From the IMG/VR virus record IMGVR_UViG_3300031715_000010, positions 1 to 46,043 of that record: a DNA stretch of 46,043 bases; one strand, written 5' to 3'. A program made the translations under genes and the position numbers. Source of the DNA: a virus. This document shows positions 28,301 to 37,327 of the stretch, piece after piece. The first letter of the stretch is position 1. Each line of letters begins with the position of its first letter. The notes beneath the pieces are model-generated. The model had not been told where the DNA came from. It ran no database searches and was given only the letters and a program-made list of their open reading frames with translations.

Positions 28301-29868
28301 CAGCGATCTCCTCGAGGCACGCTATCGATCAGGTGCTGGCCGACGGTGACCGGCAGCACGGAGGGGCCGGCGATCTGGATCCTCATACGGATGTCGCGGC
28401 CGGTGGTGCGCAAATCGAGAAAGCCGTCGGAGCGCACCGGTTTAGGCGTCGTCTGGAGCTCGACCACCGGAGCGCCGTTCGCGACGCTGCGGCTATTTCT
28501 GTAGAACAGCGAATAAAGCAGGCTCGAGACATTGCCGCTGACGTCGGGGATCATCTGCTTGATGGTGGTGAGCTTGGCGCCGGAATTGAGATTGAGATCG
28601 AACGTCTCGGCCCATGGCAGCGGGACATTGGCCGGGTAGACGATGCCCGCCTCGTGCTGGAAGGCGACCAGGCCGTCCGCCATGATCGTCTGAGCGTTGT
28701 AGGATGCGGTGACGCCGGCTGAGCGCGACATCTGCGCCTGCGACCACCAGCCCTCCTTGTAATTGTAGATGATCGCCCGGGTGTTGGCAGTCTGGCCGTT
28801 CTGCGGGTAAAACCACCACGCCTCGTTGAAATTGCCGACATGCACCATGCAGGCCTGCTCGCGCACATTGAGCAGGTCGATGTCGTCGTCGACCCACGGG
28901 CGCACCAGGCAAGCCACCGGAAAGATCGAGGTGCCGTCGAAGGAGAACATGCCCTGTTGCGAGAACCACAGGGTCATCGACGAGGTGCCGACCACGCTTT
29001 CGGGCGACCAGGGCGTGCAGTTCTGGGCGAGCTCGACGTAATTGTAGATGTAGGGCAAGCCGAGAAAGGTTGAGACGTAGGCCTTCTTGCCGGTCCAGAA
29101 CAAGGTGCCGTTGCGGGTCGCATAGGCGCTGATAATCGGCGAGGCCGGTTCGATGTCGAGAAAGCCGGCCTGCGAGGTGACGCTGGAATAGTCCCAGGCG
29201 CCGGGGTTCTCCTGGTCGCACCAGGCGAAGCGCCTGAACGACCCGCCGCCCGCCGTGCCATCCTGCGTCGAGCCGAAGATCACGAGAAAGCGCTCTTGCG
29301 TCACCACGAAGCAGCGCCCGTGCGGCACCGGGCCGCGCCCGGAATTTGCCGGCTGAACGACCGCCGGGCCGCCGACCGCCGGATCCCACATCAAGAGACG
29401 CCCGTCGGGCGACGTCATCGCATAGAGGATCGCCCCCATATTATCGAGGCTCCAGCTGTCTGGAACCTTGTCGATCGCCTGGATGGTCGAGATCGGCGGC
29501 GGCTCGCCGTAATTGTAAGTGCCGTCGGCATAGTTGCTGTCGCCATAGCCGCCTTCCCCTGGCGGTTGCGGCGCAACTAGCGCGGGGGTCGGCGAAATGT
29601 CGACGAGCGCGCCGCCAGTGTCGACATAGAGGTTCGTCTCGCACAAATAGGCGATGTGGTATACCGAGTTGAGGTCGTACCAGCCATGGATCGCCTTGCA
29701 GCGCGAGGCGAAGGCATAGTTGTATTGCGCCTGGCCGCCGACCGGACCCATCTGGCCCTCGACCCAGCGCATCATGTTGACCGCCGCCCAATTGCTCGAG
29801 CGCATCTGCTTGGTCGGCTTGGCGACCACGCCAGGCGGGATCTCGAGGGGCCTGAAGTCGGTGCTCAT
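28300..29868 (-). CDS. Tail hub / DNA stabilisation protein (P22 gp10-like)
   Basis: 522 residues with repeated beta-blade features: LYAMTSPDGRLLMWDPA, FLVIFGSTQDGTAGGG, FAWCDQENPGAWDYSSV, LFWTGKKAYVSTFLG and MTLWFSQQGMFSFDGTSIFP. This is the beta-propeller-like tail hub (packaged-DNA stabilisation protein) of podoviruses, the counterpart of P22 gp10. It should close the portal-adaptor channel after packaging. Confidence 0.72.
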   Translation of the reverse strand: MSTDFRPLEIPPGVVAKPTKQMRSSNWAAVNMMRWVEGQMGPVGGQAQYNYAFASRCKAIHGWYDLNSVYHIAYLCETNLYVDTGGALVDISPTPALVAPQPPGEGGYGDSNYADGTYNYGEPPPISTIQAIDKVPDSWSLDNMGAILYAMTSPDGRLLMWDPAVGGPAVVQPANSGRGPVPHGRCFVVTQERFLVIFGSTQDGTAGGGSFRRFAWCDQENPGAWDYSSVTSQAGFLDIEPASPIISAYATRNGTLFWTGKKAYVSTFLGLPYIYNYVELAQNCTPWSPESVVGTSSMTLWFSQQGMFSFDGTSIFPVACLVRPWVDDDIDLLNVREQACMVHVGNFNEAWWFYPQNGQTANTRAIIYNYKEGWWSQAQMSRSAGVTASYNAQTIMADGLVAFQHEAGIVYPANVPLPWAETFDLNLNSGAKLTTIKQMIPDVSGNVSSLLYSLFYRNSRSVANGAPVVELQTTPKPVRSDGFLDLRTTGRDIRMRIQIAGPSVLPVTVGQHLIDSVPRGDR

Positions 29869-31190
29869 GCCGCCAGTTTCGCCTCCAGAAGCTGAACGCG
29901 CTCGGTCAACTGCTGAATGGCGCGCAGAAGGTAGGGGGTGAGCTTGGCGTCGACCAAGGTCAGAAGATCAGCTGGAAGAGGAGAACCGTAGCTCTGCGGA
30001 GTGATTGAAATCGCCTCGGGGATGAGCGCCTGCAGCTTCTGCGCGACGATGCCGATCGGCACGTGCTCTGGACCGGCTTCGCGCCTGCTCATCCAGCCGA
30101 CGACCTCGGCTTTGATTTCAAATTCGTCGATCGGAACCGCGTTGAGAATCCCGAGGGCGTCGACTGGACTCGGCCTGATGTTTTGCTTAATGCGCTCGTC
30201 GCAGGGCGGATTGGTGGCGAGCTGAAGTTGATCCCCATCTATGCGTATGTAAGCATAAGGTGCGCCCCAGTTAAAAGAAAATCCATGACCACTATAGCCC
30301 TGAATAACACCGCCGCCATTATCCGGACCGCCATAAGCGCCAGCAGCATATATATTGGAATTAGATGATATACCACCGTTGGCGCTAATATTGGCGCTGG
30401 TCGTTATAAGACCGCTGGCGTTGATGGTGCTGGCAGTAATAGGCCCCGTACCAACGCTGGCTGAATTAAGAGCGCCCGTATTAATATTTCCATGCGTGGC
30501 AAGATTGCCTGCGCCATCGAGCGTCATCAACTGGATGGGGCCGGATCCTCCTACCCATGCTCTTATTCCATTTGCCGCATACCAAATATCGTACCAATTA
30601 CCGGCCCACTGAAGGATACGATCGTTGCTTCCGTCACGATAAAGCACGAAATCAGTTACAGTTGGATAGGCAACATATACACCGGCGCCAGCAGTAAGAT
30701 TATTAGTTGAGCCCATATTGAGAGTAGAGTTTATATTACCACTAGCGTTTATGCTGCCATTGACATTCAAACCAGCATTAGCTGTGAACAGGCCGCTAAC
30801 TGTGAGCGCCGCGGCAAATGTTGCATTGCCAGTCGCCCGAATGAAGCTGAGCGGCGTAGAGAGATATGCGCCAGTGTCGGAATAAGCGTTGACGGCAAGA
30901 TTGGAGCCAGCATTGCCGCCCGTCTCGGCCGAGCCGTCGTCGTAGATGATCCAGCGCGGCGAGGCAGGGGATTTGTTGAAAGAGATCGTGGCGTTGTTGG
31001 GGGAGGTCGTCGTCAGAACAAGGCTGGAAGGCTTGAGCAGCCCTTGCAGAGCCACGACGCCTTGCTCGTTGTTGAACACCTGGGCGTCGATCAGAGCGAG
31101 ATCGTTGTTGATCTCGTTGCCCCAGGTGGTCGGATCGCCGCCGACGGTAGGCTGAACCCATTTGTAGTTTGGGGTGAGGGTGCTAGCCAT
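29865..31190 (-). CDS. Tail fibre with S74-type C-terminal chaperone
   Basis: 441 residues from ATG 31190. N-terminus LTPNYKWVQPTVGGDPTTWG is a typical fibre head. The middle is beta-repeat sequence rich in Asn/Ser/Ala/Gly (NVNGSINASGNINSTLNMGS). The C-terminus carries an S74-like motif, CDERIKQNI at 330, with IGIVAQKLQALIPEA, then a trimeric coiled coil (LLRAIQQLTERVQLLEAKL). The motif has Cys where the catalytic Ser is expected. DNA for the middle (about 30240-30780) is clearly more AT-rich than its surroundings, suggesting module exchange. Confidence 0.8.
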   Translation of the reverse strand: MASTLTPNYKWVQPTVGGDPTTWGNEINNDLALIDAQVFNNEQGVVALQGLLKPSSLVLTTTSPNNATISFNKSPASPRWIIYDDGSAETGGNAGSNLAVNAYSDTGAYLSTPLSFIRATGNATFAAALTVSGLFTANAGLNVNGSINASGNINSTLNMGSTNNLTAGAGVYVAYPTVTDFVLYRDGSNDRILQWAGNWYDIWYAANGIRAWVGGSGPIQLMTLDGAGNLATHGNINTGALNSASVGTGPITASTINASGLITTSANISANGGISSNSNIYAAGAYGGPDNGGGVIQGYSGHGFSFNWGAPYAYIRIDGDQLQLATNPPCDERIKQNIRPSPVDALGILNAVPIDEFEIKAEVVGWMSRREAGPEHVPIGIVAQKLQALIPEAISITPQSYGSPLPADLLTLVDAKLTPYLLRAIQQLTERVQLLEAKLAA

Positions 31191-31347
31191 GCGCGGCCTC
31201 CGGCGGCGTCCTCGGCTGGTTGCCCTCGTCCAGCCATGCAAGATAGTCCTGATAGTCGACGTTGTCGGGATCGGACGGGATGAACGCGCCGTCCTCGTCG
31301 CGGACAATAATCTCGGGGTTGTTGGTGAGCGTATAGGTCATGATCAT
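31183..31347 (-). CDS. 54-residue protein between the fibre genes
   Basis: MIMTYTLTNNPEIIVRDEDG with IPSDPDNVDYQDYLAWLDEG. Short proteins of this type, with a YLAWLDEGN-like end, lie beside fibre genes and resemble the N-terminal part of tail fibre assembly chaperones. ATGA overlap with the large fibre gene. Confidence 0.68.
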   Translation of the reverse strand: MIMTYTLTNNPEIIVRDEDGAFIPSDPDNVDYQDYLAWLDEGNQPRTPPEAAHG

Positions 31348-33755
31348 AGCTCCGCTGACGCAGAAAAGCTGTCGTTGAACCCACGCGCTGGTCCCGTTGA
31401 CACCAACGTGCCGCCCCAAGTCACGGCGCGCGTTTGCGGTCCCGCCATCGTGGCCTGCACCGCCCGCGCATTGAAATTGCCGTTCGACGTTCCTGTTTGC
31501 AGAATGCTGGTGATTGTCGGAGCCGCTCGCTTTTCCACGGCGAACGGAACAGCAACCGTATAAGTATTGCCAATCGTCCCATCGCCAGTCCAGAGAGCGT
31601 TGCACACTTCGTAATACCTCTGGCAATCGGCCATGCTCTTGGCCAGCGACTGCCGGTTGAACGGCGTGGCGACGGAGCCGATCTCCAGCTTGACGTTGGC
31701 GAGAAAAAAATTCGCGCTGTTAGTTCCGACGAGACTAACCGCGCCAGTCACCGCGGTATACGTCGCTGACGTCCAGGCATTAGCAGGACCACGCAAATTT
31801 GAACCAGCTCCAAGATCAAAACTAACGCGCAACCCTTCCGTGTTGCCCTGAAGCGTCCATGTTCCAGCCGTATCGCCCGGGATTGTGACAGCGCATTTTA
31901 TCCATGTATTCGCAGTCGGAAGCGAAAACGTGAATGGATAGGACCGAGTAGCGGCAGGTCCATTATAAACTACGCCACTGAACGTGCCGGTCAAAGAGGA
32001 AGACGCCCAGAATGATAACGTTACAGGCTGCGCGTTTGCCGTTCCCCAGGCAAAGTCCGCAATCATATCTGCTTCAATTCTCTGGTGAAAATTGAAGTTG
32101 TCGTTTGCCAACGAGGCATAGGCCGATAATGATAAAAAGCTTAAAGAATAATTAAAACCATTAACAAGACCGCCAGATCCAGAAGTATTACGTTGCCATT
32201 GAAACTTGCCGGTCTGCGATGCTCCATAGAACCAACGATCAATCATATAGCCGCTCGCCGTCCCAGCCGCGCCGTTGTTGCGCTGATCGATCCGCATGTC
32301 GCCGTTGATGATGCGGTTGTCGCCGATCTGAACGGCAGGGTGAACGTGATCCGCCCGCGCAAAAGCCCCGCTCGTTCCAATCGCCGCGATCCCATCCGCC
32401 AATGGCGTCGTCGTCGCAGCAGGCGGCAGAGCCGCCGTGACTTGTGCTGCCGTCTGATAGCCCGAGGGGTTGCTCGCGGCATAGCGACTCGTGTCGGTCG
32501 GATGGACATGGTCGGCGCGCGAGAAGGTGTTCAGCAGGCCCGCCGCCGCGGTCCCGTTCATCAACGGCGCGTTGTTCGAAGCGACCGGCACGCTGGTGGT
32601 CAGCGCATAGGGCGCGAGCGTCGCCGTCCAGTCGGTGATGTCGGTGTGGGTGAGGTGCGCCCAGGCGGCATTGTTGCGAGCGTAAGAGGTGCCATCGGCC
32701 GGTGCGTCGGCGATGCCCCCACCGCCCCCCGCTGGCGTCGCCCAGGACAGAATGCCCGAGCCGTTGGTTCCCAGAAACTGCCCTGGCGAACCGCCGTAGA
32801 TCGCCAGATGGCTCAGATCGGCGAGGACCAGCGTTCCGTTGACCGCAAGCCCTCCTGCCAGGGTGAGGCCGGACCCGTTGAACACGGTCGAGCCGTCGGC
32901 CCGTGCGATGGTCAGCCAATTGCCGAGGAACGCTCCGGTGACGCCGTAGGCGGCGAGAGTGAAATTCGCCCCAGCGTTGCCCGCTCCTTCGGCCGTCCCG
33001 TCGCCCAGCGCCAATTGCCAGCGAGCCACATTGGCCGCCATGCTCAAAATGGCCCGCTGATTGCCGCCGGTCACCGGAGCGTTGAGCACCAGCGAGTTGG
33101 ATCCCTGCACCGTGAGGACTTGATTGACCGTCAGACTGCCGGTGATGGTGCCGCCGCTGATCGCCAGCGCGGGGTTCCAGGCGTTGTTCTGACGTCCGTA
33201 GGTGCCGCCGTCGTTCGGCGCGTCCGCCTGGATCGGCACCGGCGTCCAAGTCGAGTTGAAGCGAGCAAAGATCTGGCCACTCGGCGCTTCGGGAATGTAG
33301 GCTTGCGGCAAGCGCTCCCAGGTCGCCATGTACCGGGCGTAAGGGTAATTATCCATCGGCGCTTCGGGGACGCCGCTCGGCGGCAAGGCGTCGACATAGG
33401 CTTTGGTCGCCGCCTCCATCGGCTGAACCGGATTCTCGCTGAGATAGACCGGGTGCTTGAACGTGGCGCTGCCGTCGACTCCCGAGAATTCGAGCGGGGA
33501 ATCGATCAGCGTGTTCGTGCCGTCGTAGTGGTCGATGGTGAAATTCGGCGGCGCGGCGCCGTCGTTGAGCGTGATCCCCCAGCCATAGGGGGCCACGATC
33601 GTCGCCGGCACGCCGGTGATGGTGACGCCATCGACGATCGACGGGCCGCCAGGCGGACAACAACCTGCAACGTCGTTCCAGTCGTTGGAGGGCGGCAGGG
33701 GGTTCGTCCATTGCGGCGGCGCCGGCGCCGGCCCAGGGACCCACTGGTCGTTCAT
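31344..33755 (-). CDS. Large tail fibre / receptor-binding protein
   Basis: 803 residues. The N-terminal third is Pro-rich then fibre-like, with ENPVQPMEAATKAYVDALPP, a collar seen in many fibres. Two RADHVHP repeats (LLNTFSRADHVHPTD, GAFARADHVHPAVQ) come next. The C-terminal 300 residues begin NRIINGDMRIDQRNNGAAG and DRWFYGAS, a carbohydrate-binding beta-sandwich found in phage receptor-binding proteins. DNA at about 31690-32230 is AT-rich. This is the best candidate for host recognition. Confidence 0.8.
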   Translation of the reverse strand: MNDQWVPGPAPAPPQWTNPLPPSNDWNDVAGCCPPGGPSIVDGVTITGVPATIVAPYGWGITLNDGAAPPNFTIDHYDGTNTLIDSPLEFSGVDGSATFKHPVYLSENPVQPMEAATKAYVDALPPSGVPEAPMDNYPYARYMATWERLPQAYIPEAPSGQIFARFNSTWTPVPIQADAPNDGGTYGRQNNAWNPALAISGGTITGSLTVNQVLTVQGSNSLVLNAPVTGGNQRAILSMAANVARWQLALGDGTAEGAGNAGANFTLAAYGVTGAFLGNWLTIARADGSTVFNGSGLTLAGGLAVNGTLVLADLSHLAIYGGSPGQFLGTNGSGILSWATPAGGGGGIADAPADGTSYARNNAAWAHLTHTDITDWTATLAPYALTTSVPVASNNAPLMNGTAAAGLLNTFSRADHVHPTDTSRYAASNPSGYQTAAQVTAALPPAATTTPLADGIAAIGTSGAFARADHVHPAVQIGDNRIINGDMRIDQRNNGAAGTASGYMIDRWFYGASQTGKFQWQRNTSGSGGLVNGFNYSLSFLSLSAYASLANDNFNFHQRIEADMIADFAWGTANAQPVTLSFWASSSLTGTFSGVVYNGPAATRSYPFTFSLPTANTWIKCAVTIPGDTAGTWTLQGNTEGLRVSFDLGAGSNLRGPANAWTSATYTAVTGAVSLVGTNSANFFLANVKLEIGSVATPFNRQSLAKSMADCQRYYEVCNALWTGDGTIGNTYTVAVPFAVEKRAAPTITSILQTGTSNGNFNARAVQATMAGPQTRAVTWGGTLVSTGPARGFNDSFSASAEL

Positions 33756-33756
33756 C

Positions 33757-34401
33757 TCAGAACCTCCTGCGCCGGGTTCGCTTCAGCCGCGAGCCGCTCG
33801 CCTTGGCCATCAGATGAACGTTGTTGAGCTTGGTGATTTCGTCCTCGACTTGCTGCTTCATGAGCAGCGCCTTCTGCTCCTCGCCGACCGCATAGAGGTC
33901 GGAATGGATCAAAGCCGCCTTCAAATAGAGGCTCGGATATTTGGTGTAGATCCAGGAGGGGACGAGCGGCGTGTCGGAAAAGACCGGCACCTCCTGGTAA
34001 TAGTTCATGGTGTATTCGATGCCCTCGACCGCATCGGGCGGCCCGCCGAAGAACATGACGCGGCCTTCGATTGTATAATAGCCGTAAGCCCAATTGTCGG
34101 TGAGGTTGAAGAACTCGTCCCGGGACTTGTAGCGGATGGGCAGAAATCCGTTAGCCCCGTTGGCGTTCTGGATCTGGACGAAGTCGGCCTGCAGCCAATC
34201 GTCGGGCAAGGTCGAGCAGCGCTGGGTGACGACATTGGTCACGTAATTGATCATCCGGTCGACGCGCAGCTCGGCGTTGAATTTCTGCTCAGCCATGCGC
34301 ACGAACGAGGTCACCAGGTTCTGCGACCAGTCCTGGCGATTGGCCCAATCGGCGATCTGGCCGCAGAAATCTGTAAAATCACCCATGGTGATTTCCGCCA
34401 T
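33757..34401 (-). CDS. Head-to-tail adaptor (P22 gp4-like)
   Basis: 214 residues. FVRMAEQKFNAELRVDRMIN, STLPDDWLQADFVQI, then YYTIEGRVMFFGGPPDAVEG and the helical KYPSLYLKAALIHSDLYA match the head-completion adaptor that attaches below the portal in podoviruses. A basic tail (SGSRLKRTRRRRF) ends it. It overlaps the upstream holin-like gene by 23 bases. Confidence 0.75.
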   Translation of the reverse strand: MAEITMGDFTDFCGQIADWANRQDWSQNLVTSFVRMAEQKFNAELRVDRMINYVTNVVTQRCSTLPDDWLQADFVQIQNANGANGFLPIRYKSRDEFFNLTDNWAYGYYTIEGRVMFFGGPPDAVEGIEYTMNYYQEVPVFSDTPLVPSWIYTKYPSLYLKAALIHSDLYAVGEEQKALLMKQQVEDEITKLNNVHLMAKASGSRLKRTRRRRF

Positions 34402-34570
34402 TGCGGTTCTTGTTGAACCAGTAGCCGGCGATCAGCGCGCTGATCGTCGGAATGGTCACCAGGAGCTTGTCGACGACCTTCGGGTTGTGGATGACCTCGG
34501 TGCCCATCAAGACCATGACGGTCGCCGAGCCGATGGCCCATACGAGCGTGATGACCAGGTCGGCCCGCAT
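34379..34570 (-). CDS. Holin-like two-helix membrane protein
   Basis: 63 residues: MRADLVITLVWAIGSATVMV (helix 1), a short polar link (GTEVIHNPKVVDK), LLVTIPTISALIAGYWF (helix 2) and a charged tail (NKNRNGGNHHG). This is class II holin topology. It sits in the head/tail operon, not beside the endolysin at 40438, so the holin role is likely but not proven; other small membrane proteins lie at 45209 and 19977. Confidence 0.62.
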   Translation of the reverse strand: MRADLVITLVWAIGSATVMVLMGTEVIHNPKVVDKLLVTIPTISALIAGYWFNKNRNGGNHHG

Positions 34571-34573
34571 GGG

Positions 34574-34876
34574 TCACACCCATCCGCCAGGATTCCAGAC
34601 GCGGAAGGCGCGCCCTTCGCCGTTCCACCACCGGCTCCAATCGTCCTCGCCCCATTGCTCGTGCACGGCGCGTTCGGCGACCGCGATCGGCACGTGGCCG
34701 AGCACCTTGTTCGGCCCATTGTTGCGCATGATCTCGCGCTCCATCGCCACCAGGTCGAGGATCGGCTCGATGTCCTGCTCGGTCTGGACGACGAAACGGT
34801 CGGGCCGCTCGTCGTCCACGATCATCGTCCGCCGCACGCCGTGGCGGTTCTGATAGACGTAGCGCTGCTCGGTCAC
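34574..34876 (-). CDS. Conserved protein downstream of the capsid gene
   Basis: 100 residues, GTG sharing GTGA with the capsid stop. TEQRYVYQNRHGVRRTMIVD, then EPILDLVAMEREIMRNNGP and HVPIAVAERAVHEQWGEDDW. The C-terminal pattern (a Val-Pro-Ile helix then Trp-rich end) recurs in small head-cluster proteins. Function not known. Confidence 0.6.
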   Translation of the reverse strand: MTEQRYVYQNRHGVRRTMIVDDERPDRFVVQTEQDIEPILDLVAMEREIMRNNGPNKVLGHVPIAVAERAVHEQWGEDDWSRWWNGEGRAFRVWNPGGWV

Positions 34877-35856
34877 TGCTTGATCCCGTTGAACAGGATG
34901 TGGGCCAGTGGGTTGCGCATCTCGACGCCCCATTCGACCACGATCATCCGCGTCTCGGCGTCGCCGATGCGGGCCATCAGGTACTGACGGAAGGCGCGGA
35001 AGAAGCTGATCGCCGCATAGTCCGGGTCGATCAGGAGGGCGACGTCGGTCGGCGTCCAGCGCGACGGGGCGACCTTCACCCGGCCGAAATCGGTGGCGAT
35101 CACGTCGATCGTCGAGACGACCTCGGTCTTGCCCACCAAAACCTGGGTCGTGCTGCGCCCGACAAAGGTCGAGATGGTGCGCTTGGGGCCCGGCGGCACG
35201 ATCCAGAGCGATGGCGATGCGCCGTTGGTGTAGGCGTTCTGCATCGCCTGGCCGAGCATGTCCTCGCTGATCTGGATCTGAGAGCCGACAGCAGGCGGGG
35301 CGAAGGCGTCGGTCGGCAGCACCGGCAGGCCGGTGGTGACGCCGGCGACGGCGGCGGCGGGATTGCCGAACTTGTCGACCGCGCGCGCCACCCAATGCGA
35401 GAAGGCCTCGGTGGTGCGGGCGACCGGGGTGGCGGCGTCGTTGCCCTGGTTGTTCGCCTGGCGCGAGCACAGGATCGTCTCCATGTCGCTCTTCAGCACC
35501 TTGCTGGCGAGCGCCATCTGGTGCGCCATTTCCGAGCCCTTGCCCGCCGCGTCGGCCTCCTCCTGGGTGCCTGACACGGTGGCGTCGCGCTCGGAGATCT
35601 GCGTCACGTTGTTGAGACGGATGGTCGGCTGGGCCGGCTGGTTGACCAGCTGGAAGCCTTCGACCTGGGCGTTGTTGGGATTGACGATCGGCAGGAACTC
35701 GGTCTGCCAATCGAAGATGCGGTTCTTGACGTTGCGCCGGCGGATCGCCGACATGACGGGCGTATCAAACGGATCTATGTTGTAGATCGCATTCGACAGA
35801 TCTTCGCGGTTAGCCGTCGCCTGATAGGTGGTGAATGCGTTGGTGACCTTGGCCAT
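34873..35856 (-). CDS. Major capsid protein (DUF5309/SU10 type)
   Basis: 327 residues. NAFTTYQATANREDLSNAIY near residue 6, IDPFDTPVMSAIRRRNVKNR, FDWQTEFL and LNNVTQISERDATVSGTQEE match the SU10-type capsid family. The C-terminal half has SPSLWIVPPGPKRTISTFVG and ARIGDAETRMIVVEWGVEMR. An HK97 fold is expected. Next to a scaffold gene, as usual. Confidence 0.85.
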   Translation of the reverse strand: MAKVTNAFTTYQATANREDLSNAIYNIDPFDTPVMSAIRRRNVKNRIFDWQTEFLPIVNPNNAQVEGFQLVNQPAQPTIRLNNVTQISERDATVSGTQEEADAAGKGSEMAHQMALASKVLKSDMETILCSRQANNQGNDAATPVARTTEAFSHWVARAVDKFGNPAAAVAGVTTGLPVLPTDAFAPPAVGSQIQISEDMLGQAMQNAYTNGASPSLWIVPPGPKRTISTFVGRSTTQVLVGKTEVVSTIDVIATDFGRVKVAPSRWTPTDVALLIDPDYAAISFFRAFRQYLMARIGDAETRMIVVEWGVEMRNPLAHILFNGIKQ

Positions 35857-35871
35857 GTTGTCCTCGCAGAA

Positions 35872-37092
35872 TCATCGGATGAGCCTTTCGAAGACGGCGG
35901 TCGCATCATCGAGCTTGCCGGTCTTCGCCAACTTGCGTTGGGCGTCATCGATGCCTCTGCGGGCCGCTGAGCCGATTGGTCTGGCGCTCCCGGGGGCTAA
36001 CGTGCGTCCTTTGTCAGGCATGACTGGTCTGGGTTTGTCAGCCACCATGCGTCGGTATTTGCTGGCGTCCCACAGGACAGCCAGCATCCGGGGGTCGTAG
36101 GTCGTGGCTACCTCGTGCTCCCCGAAGTCATAATATTCGAGCGCGGCCTTGCGCATCGCCGACACTTCGTTGTTGAGGGTCGCTTGGTCGGCGATTTTGG
36201 TGTGGCGCTTGAACGCCTCCCACCCGTTGTTGGCGTATTCCTGCACCCGGCGGGCGTTCTCCTGCTCGCGCGCCTGCATCTCCTGGGCCCGGCGCTGGCG
36301 CATGCCGTTCAAGACGCCATAGACCGCCTGATAGTTCTTCTGCAGCTCGTGCGCCGCCCTCGGGTCCTGCTGGAAGAGCTGGTCCCAATTGGGCTCGCGG
36401 GGGATCAGCGCGGCGTATTCCTCTTCCTGATGCTGCAGGCTCTGGATGTAATGGTCGCGGAACTGGGTGGCGCGCTGGTACTCGCTCTCGATGACCTTGA
36501 CCGCCTCGCCGACCTGGGCGACGCGCCGGTTGTAAGTTTCGCCGTCGACATAGCCTTTCAGCGCCTCCTGCAGCGTGATCTCGTGCGGCTGGCCGTCGAC
36601 GGTGACCTCGAGCTTCTCGACCGGTTTGCCGTCGAGGGTTACCAGCCACGCGCCGTCGGCGTCTTGCTCGGATGACCCTTCGGCGTTCCCTTCATCGCCT
36701 TCGGCCGCGGGCTTGCCGTCTTGCCTTTGAGCGTCTTGATCGCCCCCTTCTTGCTCACCGATCCGCTCCGGCTCCGCATTGGCTCGCTCGTGTCTCCCAT
36801 CGGGGCTGGCATCCCGGGCGCGCGGGCGGTCCGATACGGACTTCCTGAGTTCGGCCTCATCCCCTTCCTCAGCCCGGCCATCTGCGACTCTCCTCTCAGC
36901 GGCGAGCAGGCGCGCGTCGTCGCCGCCGTCCCGCACATCGCCGGTTAATGGATCGCCCTCGACCGGCCGGGGCTCGAACATCGTCTCTGGGCGGGCGACC
37001 GCGGCGAATCGGCCGCCGTCGTCGCGCGGCCTCGCCTGCGGATTGATCTCGGTGTGGAAGGCCTGCGCGGCCTGGTCGAGGCCCTCAGCCAT
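35872..37092 (-). CDS. Capsid scaffold protein
   Basis: 406 residues. The first 140 are acidic, Asp/Glu/Gly/Arg-rich and probably disordered. WLVTLDGKPVEKLEVTVDGQ is a short beta element often found in phage scaffolds. The rest is long coiled coil (EYQRATQFRDHYIQSLQHQE, RQRRAQEMQAREQENARRVQ) with a basic C-terminus, which commonly binds capsid. Directly upstream of the capsid gene. Confidence 0.75.
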   Translation of the reverse strand: MAEGLDQAAQAFHTEINPQARPRDDGGRFAAVARPETMFEPRPVEGDPLTGDVRDGGDDARLLAAERRVADGRAEEGDEAELRKSVSDRPRARDASPDGRHERANAEPERIGEQEGGDQDAQRQDGKPAAEGDEGNAEGSSEQDADGAWLVTLDGKPVEKLEVTVDGQPHEITLQEALKGYVDGETYNRRVAQVGEAVKVIESEYQRATQFRDHYIQSLQHQEEEYAALIPREPNWDQLFQQDPRAAHELQKNYQAVYGVLNGMRQRRAQEMQAREQENARRVQEYANNGWEAFKRHTKIADQATLNNEVSAMRKAALEYYDFGEHEVATTYDPRMLAVLWDASKYRRMVADKPRPVMPDKGRTLAPGSARPIGSAARRGIDDAQRKLAKTGKLDDATAVFERLIR

Positions 37093-37327
37093 TTCTCTGC
37101 TGCCTGATCGCCATCTTGTAATTGTTCATCAAGATTGTGAGCTCGGTCGGGATGCTCTCGAGCGCCTTGATCTGGGCGCGGAACTCGGCCAACTCGTCAG
37201 CATGGCAGCCCAGAAGCTCCTCAAACAAGCGCTTCCTGAGCTCGAGGATCGAATGGGCGAACGCCTTATTGTCCAAGAGGTCCCGGGCCGCGTCGGCGAG
37301 CTCCTTCTTGTTCGAGAGGTCGTTCAT
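37085..37327 (-). CDS. 80-residue helical protein between portal and scaffold
   Basis: Reads MNDLSNKKELADAARDLLDN and ends MNNYKMAIRQQRNG. A helix-rich protein with one Cys, overlapping the portal and scaffold genes by 4 and 8 bases. Small helical proteins at this place may assist procapsid assembly; function unknown. Confidence 0.65.
   Translation of the reverse strand: MNDLSNKKELADAARDLLDNKAFAHSILELRKRLFEELLGCHADELAEFRAQIKALESIPTELTILMNNYKMAIRQQRNG

Noticed and set aside
32193-32700. Insertion sequence in the fibre region suggested by the composition shift
   Set aside because: No transposase and no terminal inverted repeats were seen; the fibre reading frame is continuous.
32193-33827. 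544-residue open frame on the plus strand
   Set aside because: Antisense to the large fibre gene, arginine-rich, no domain; a shadow frame.
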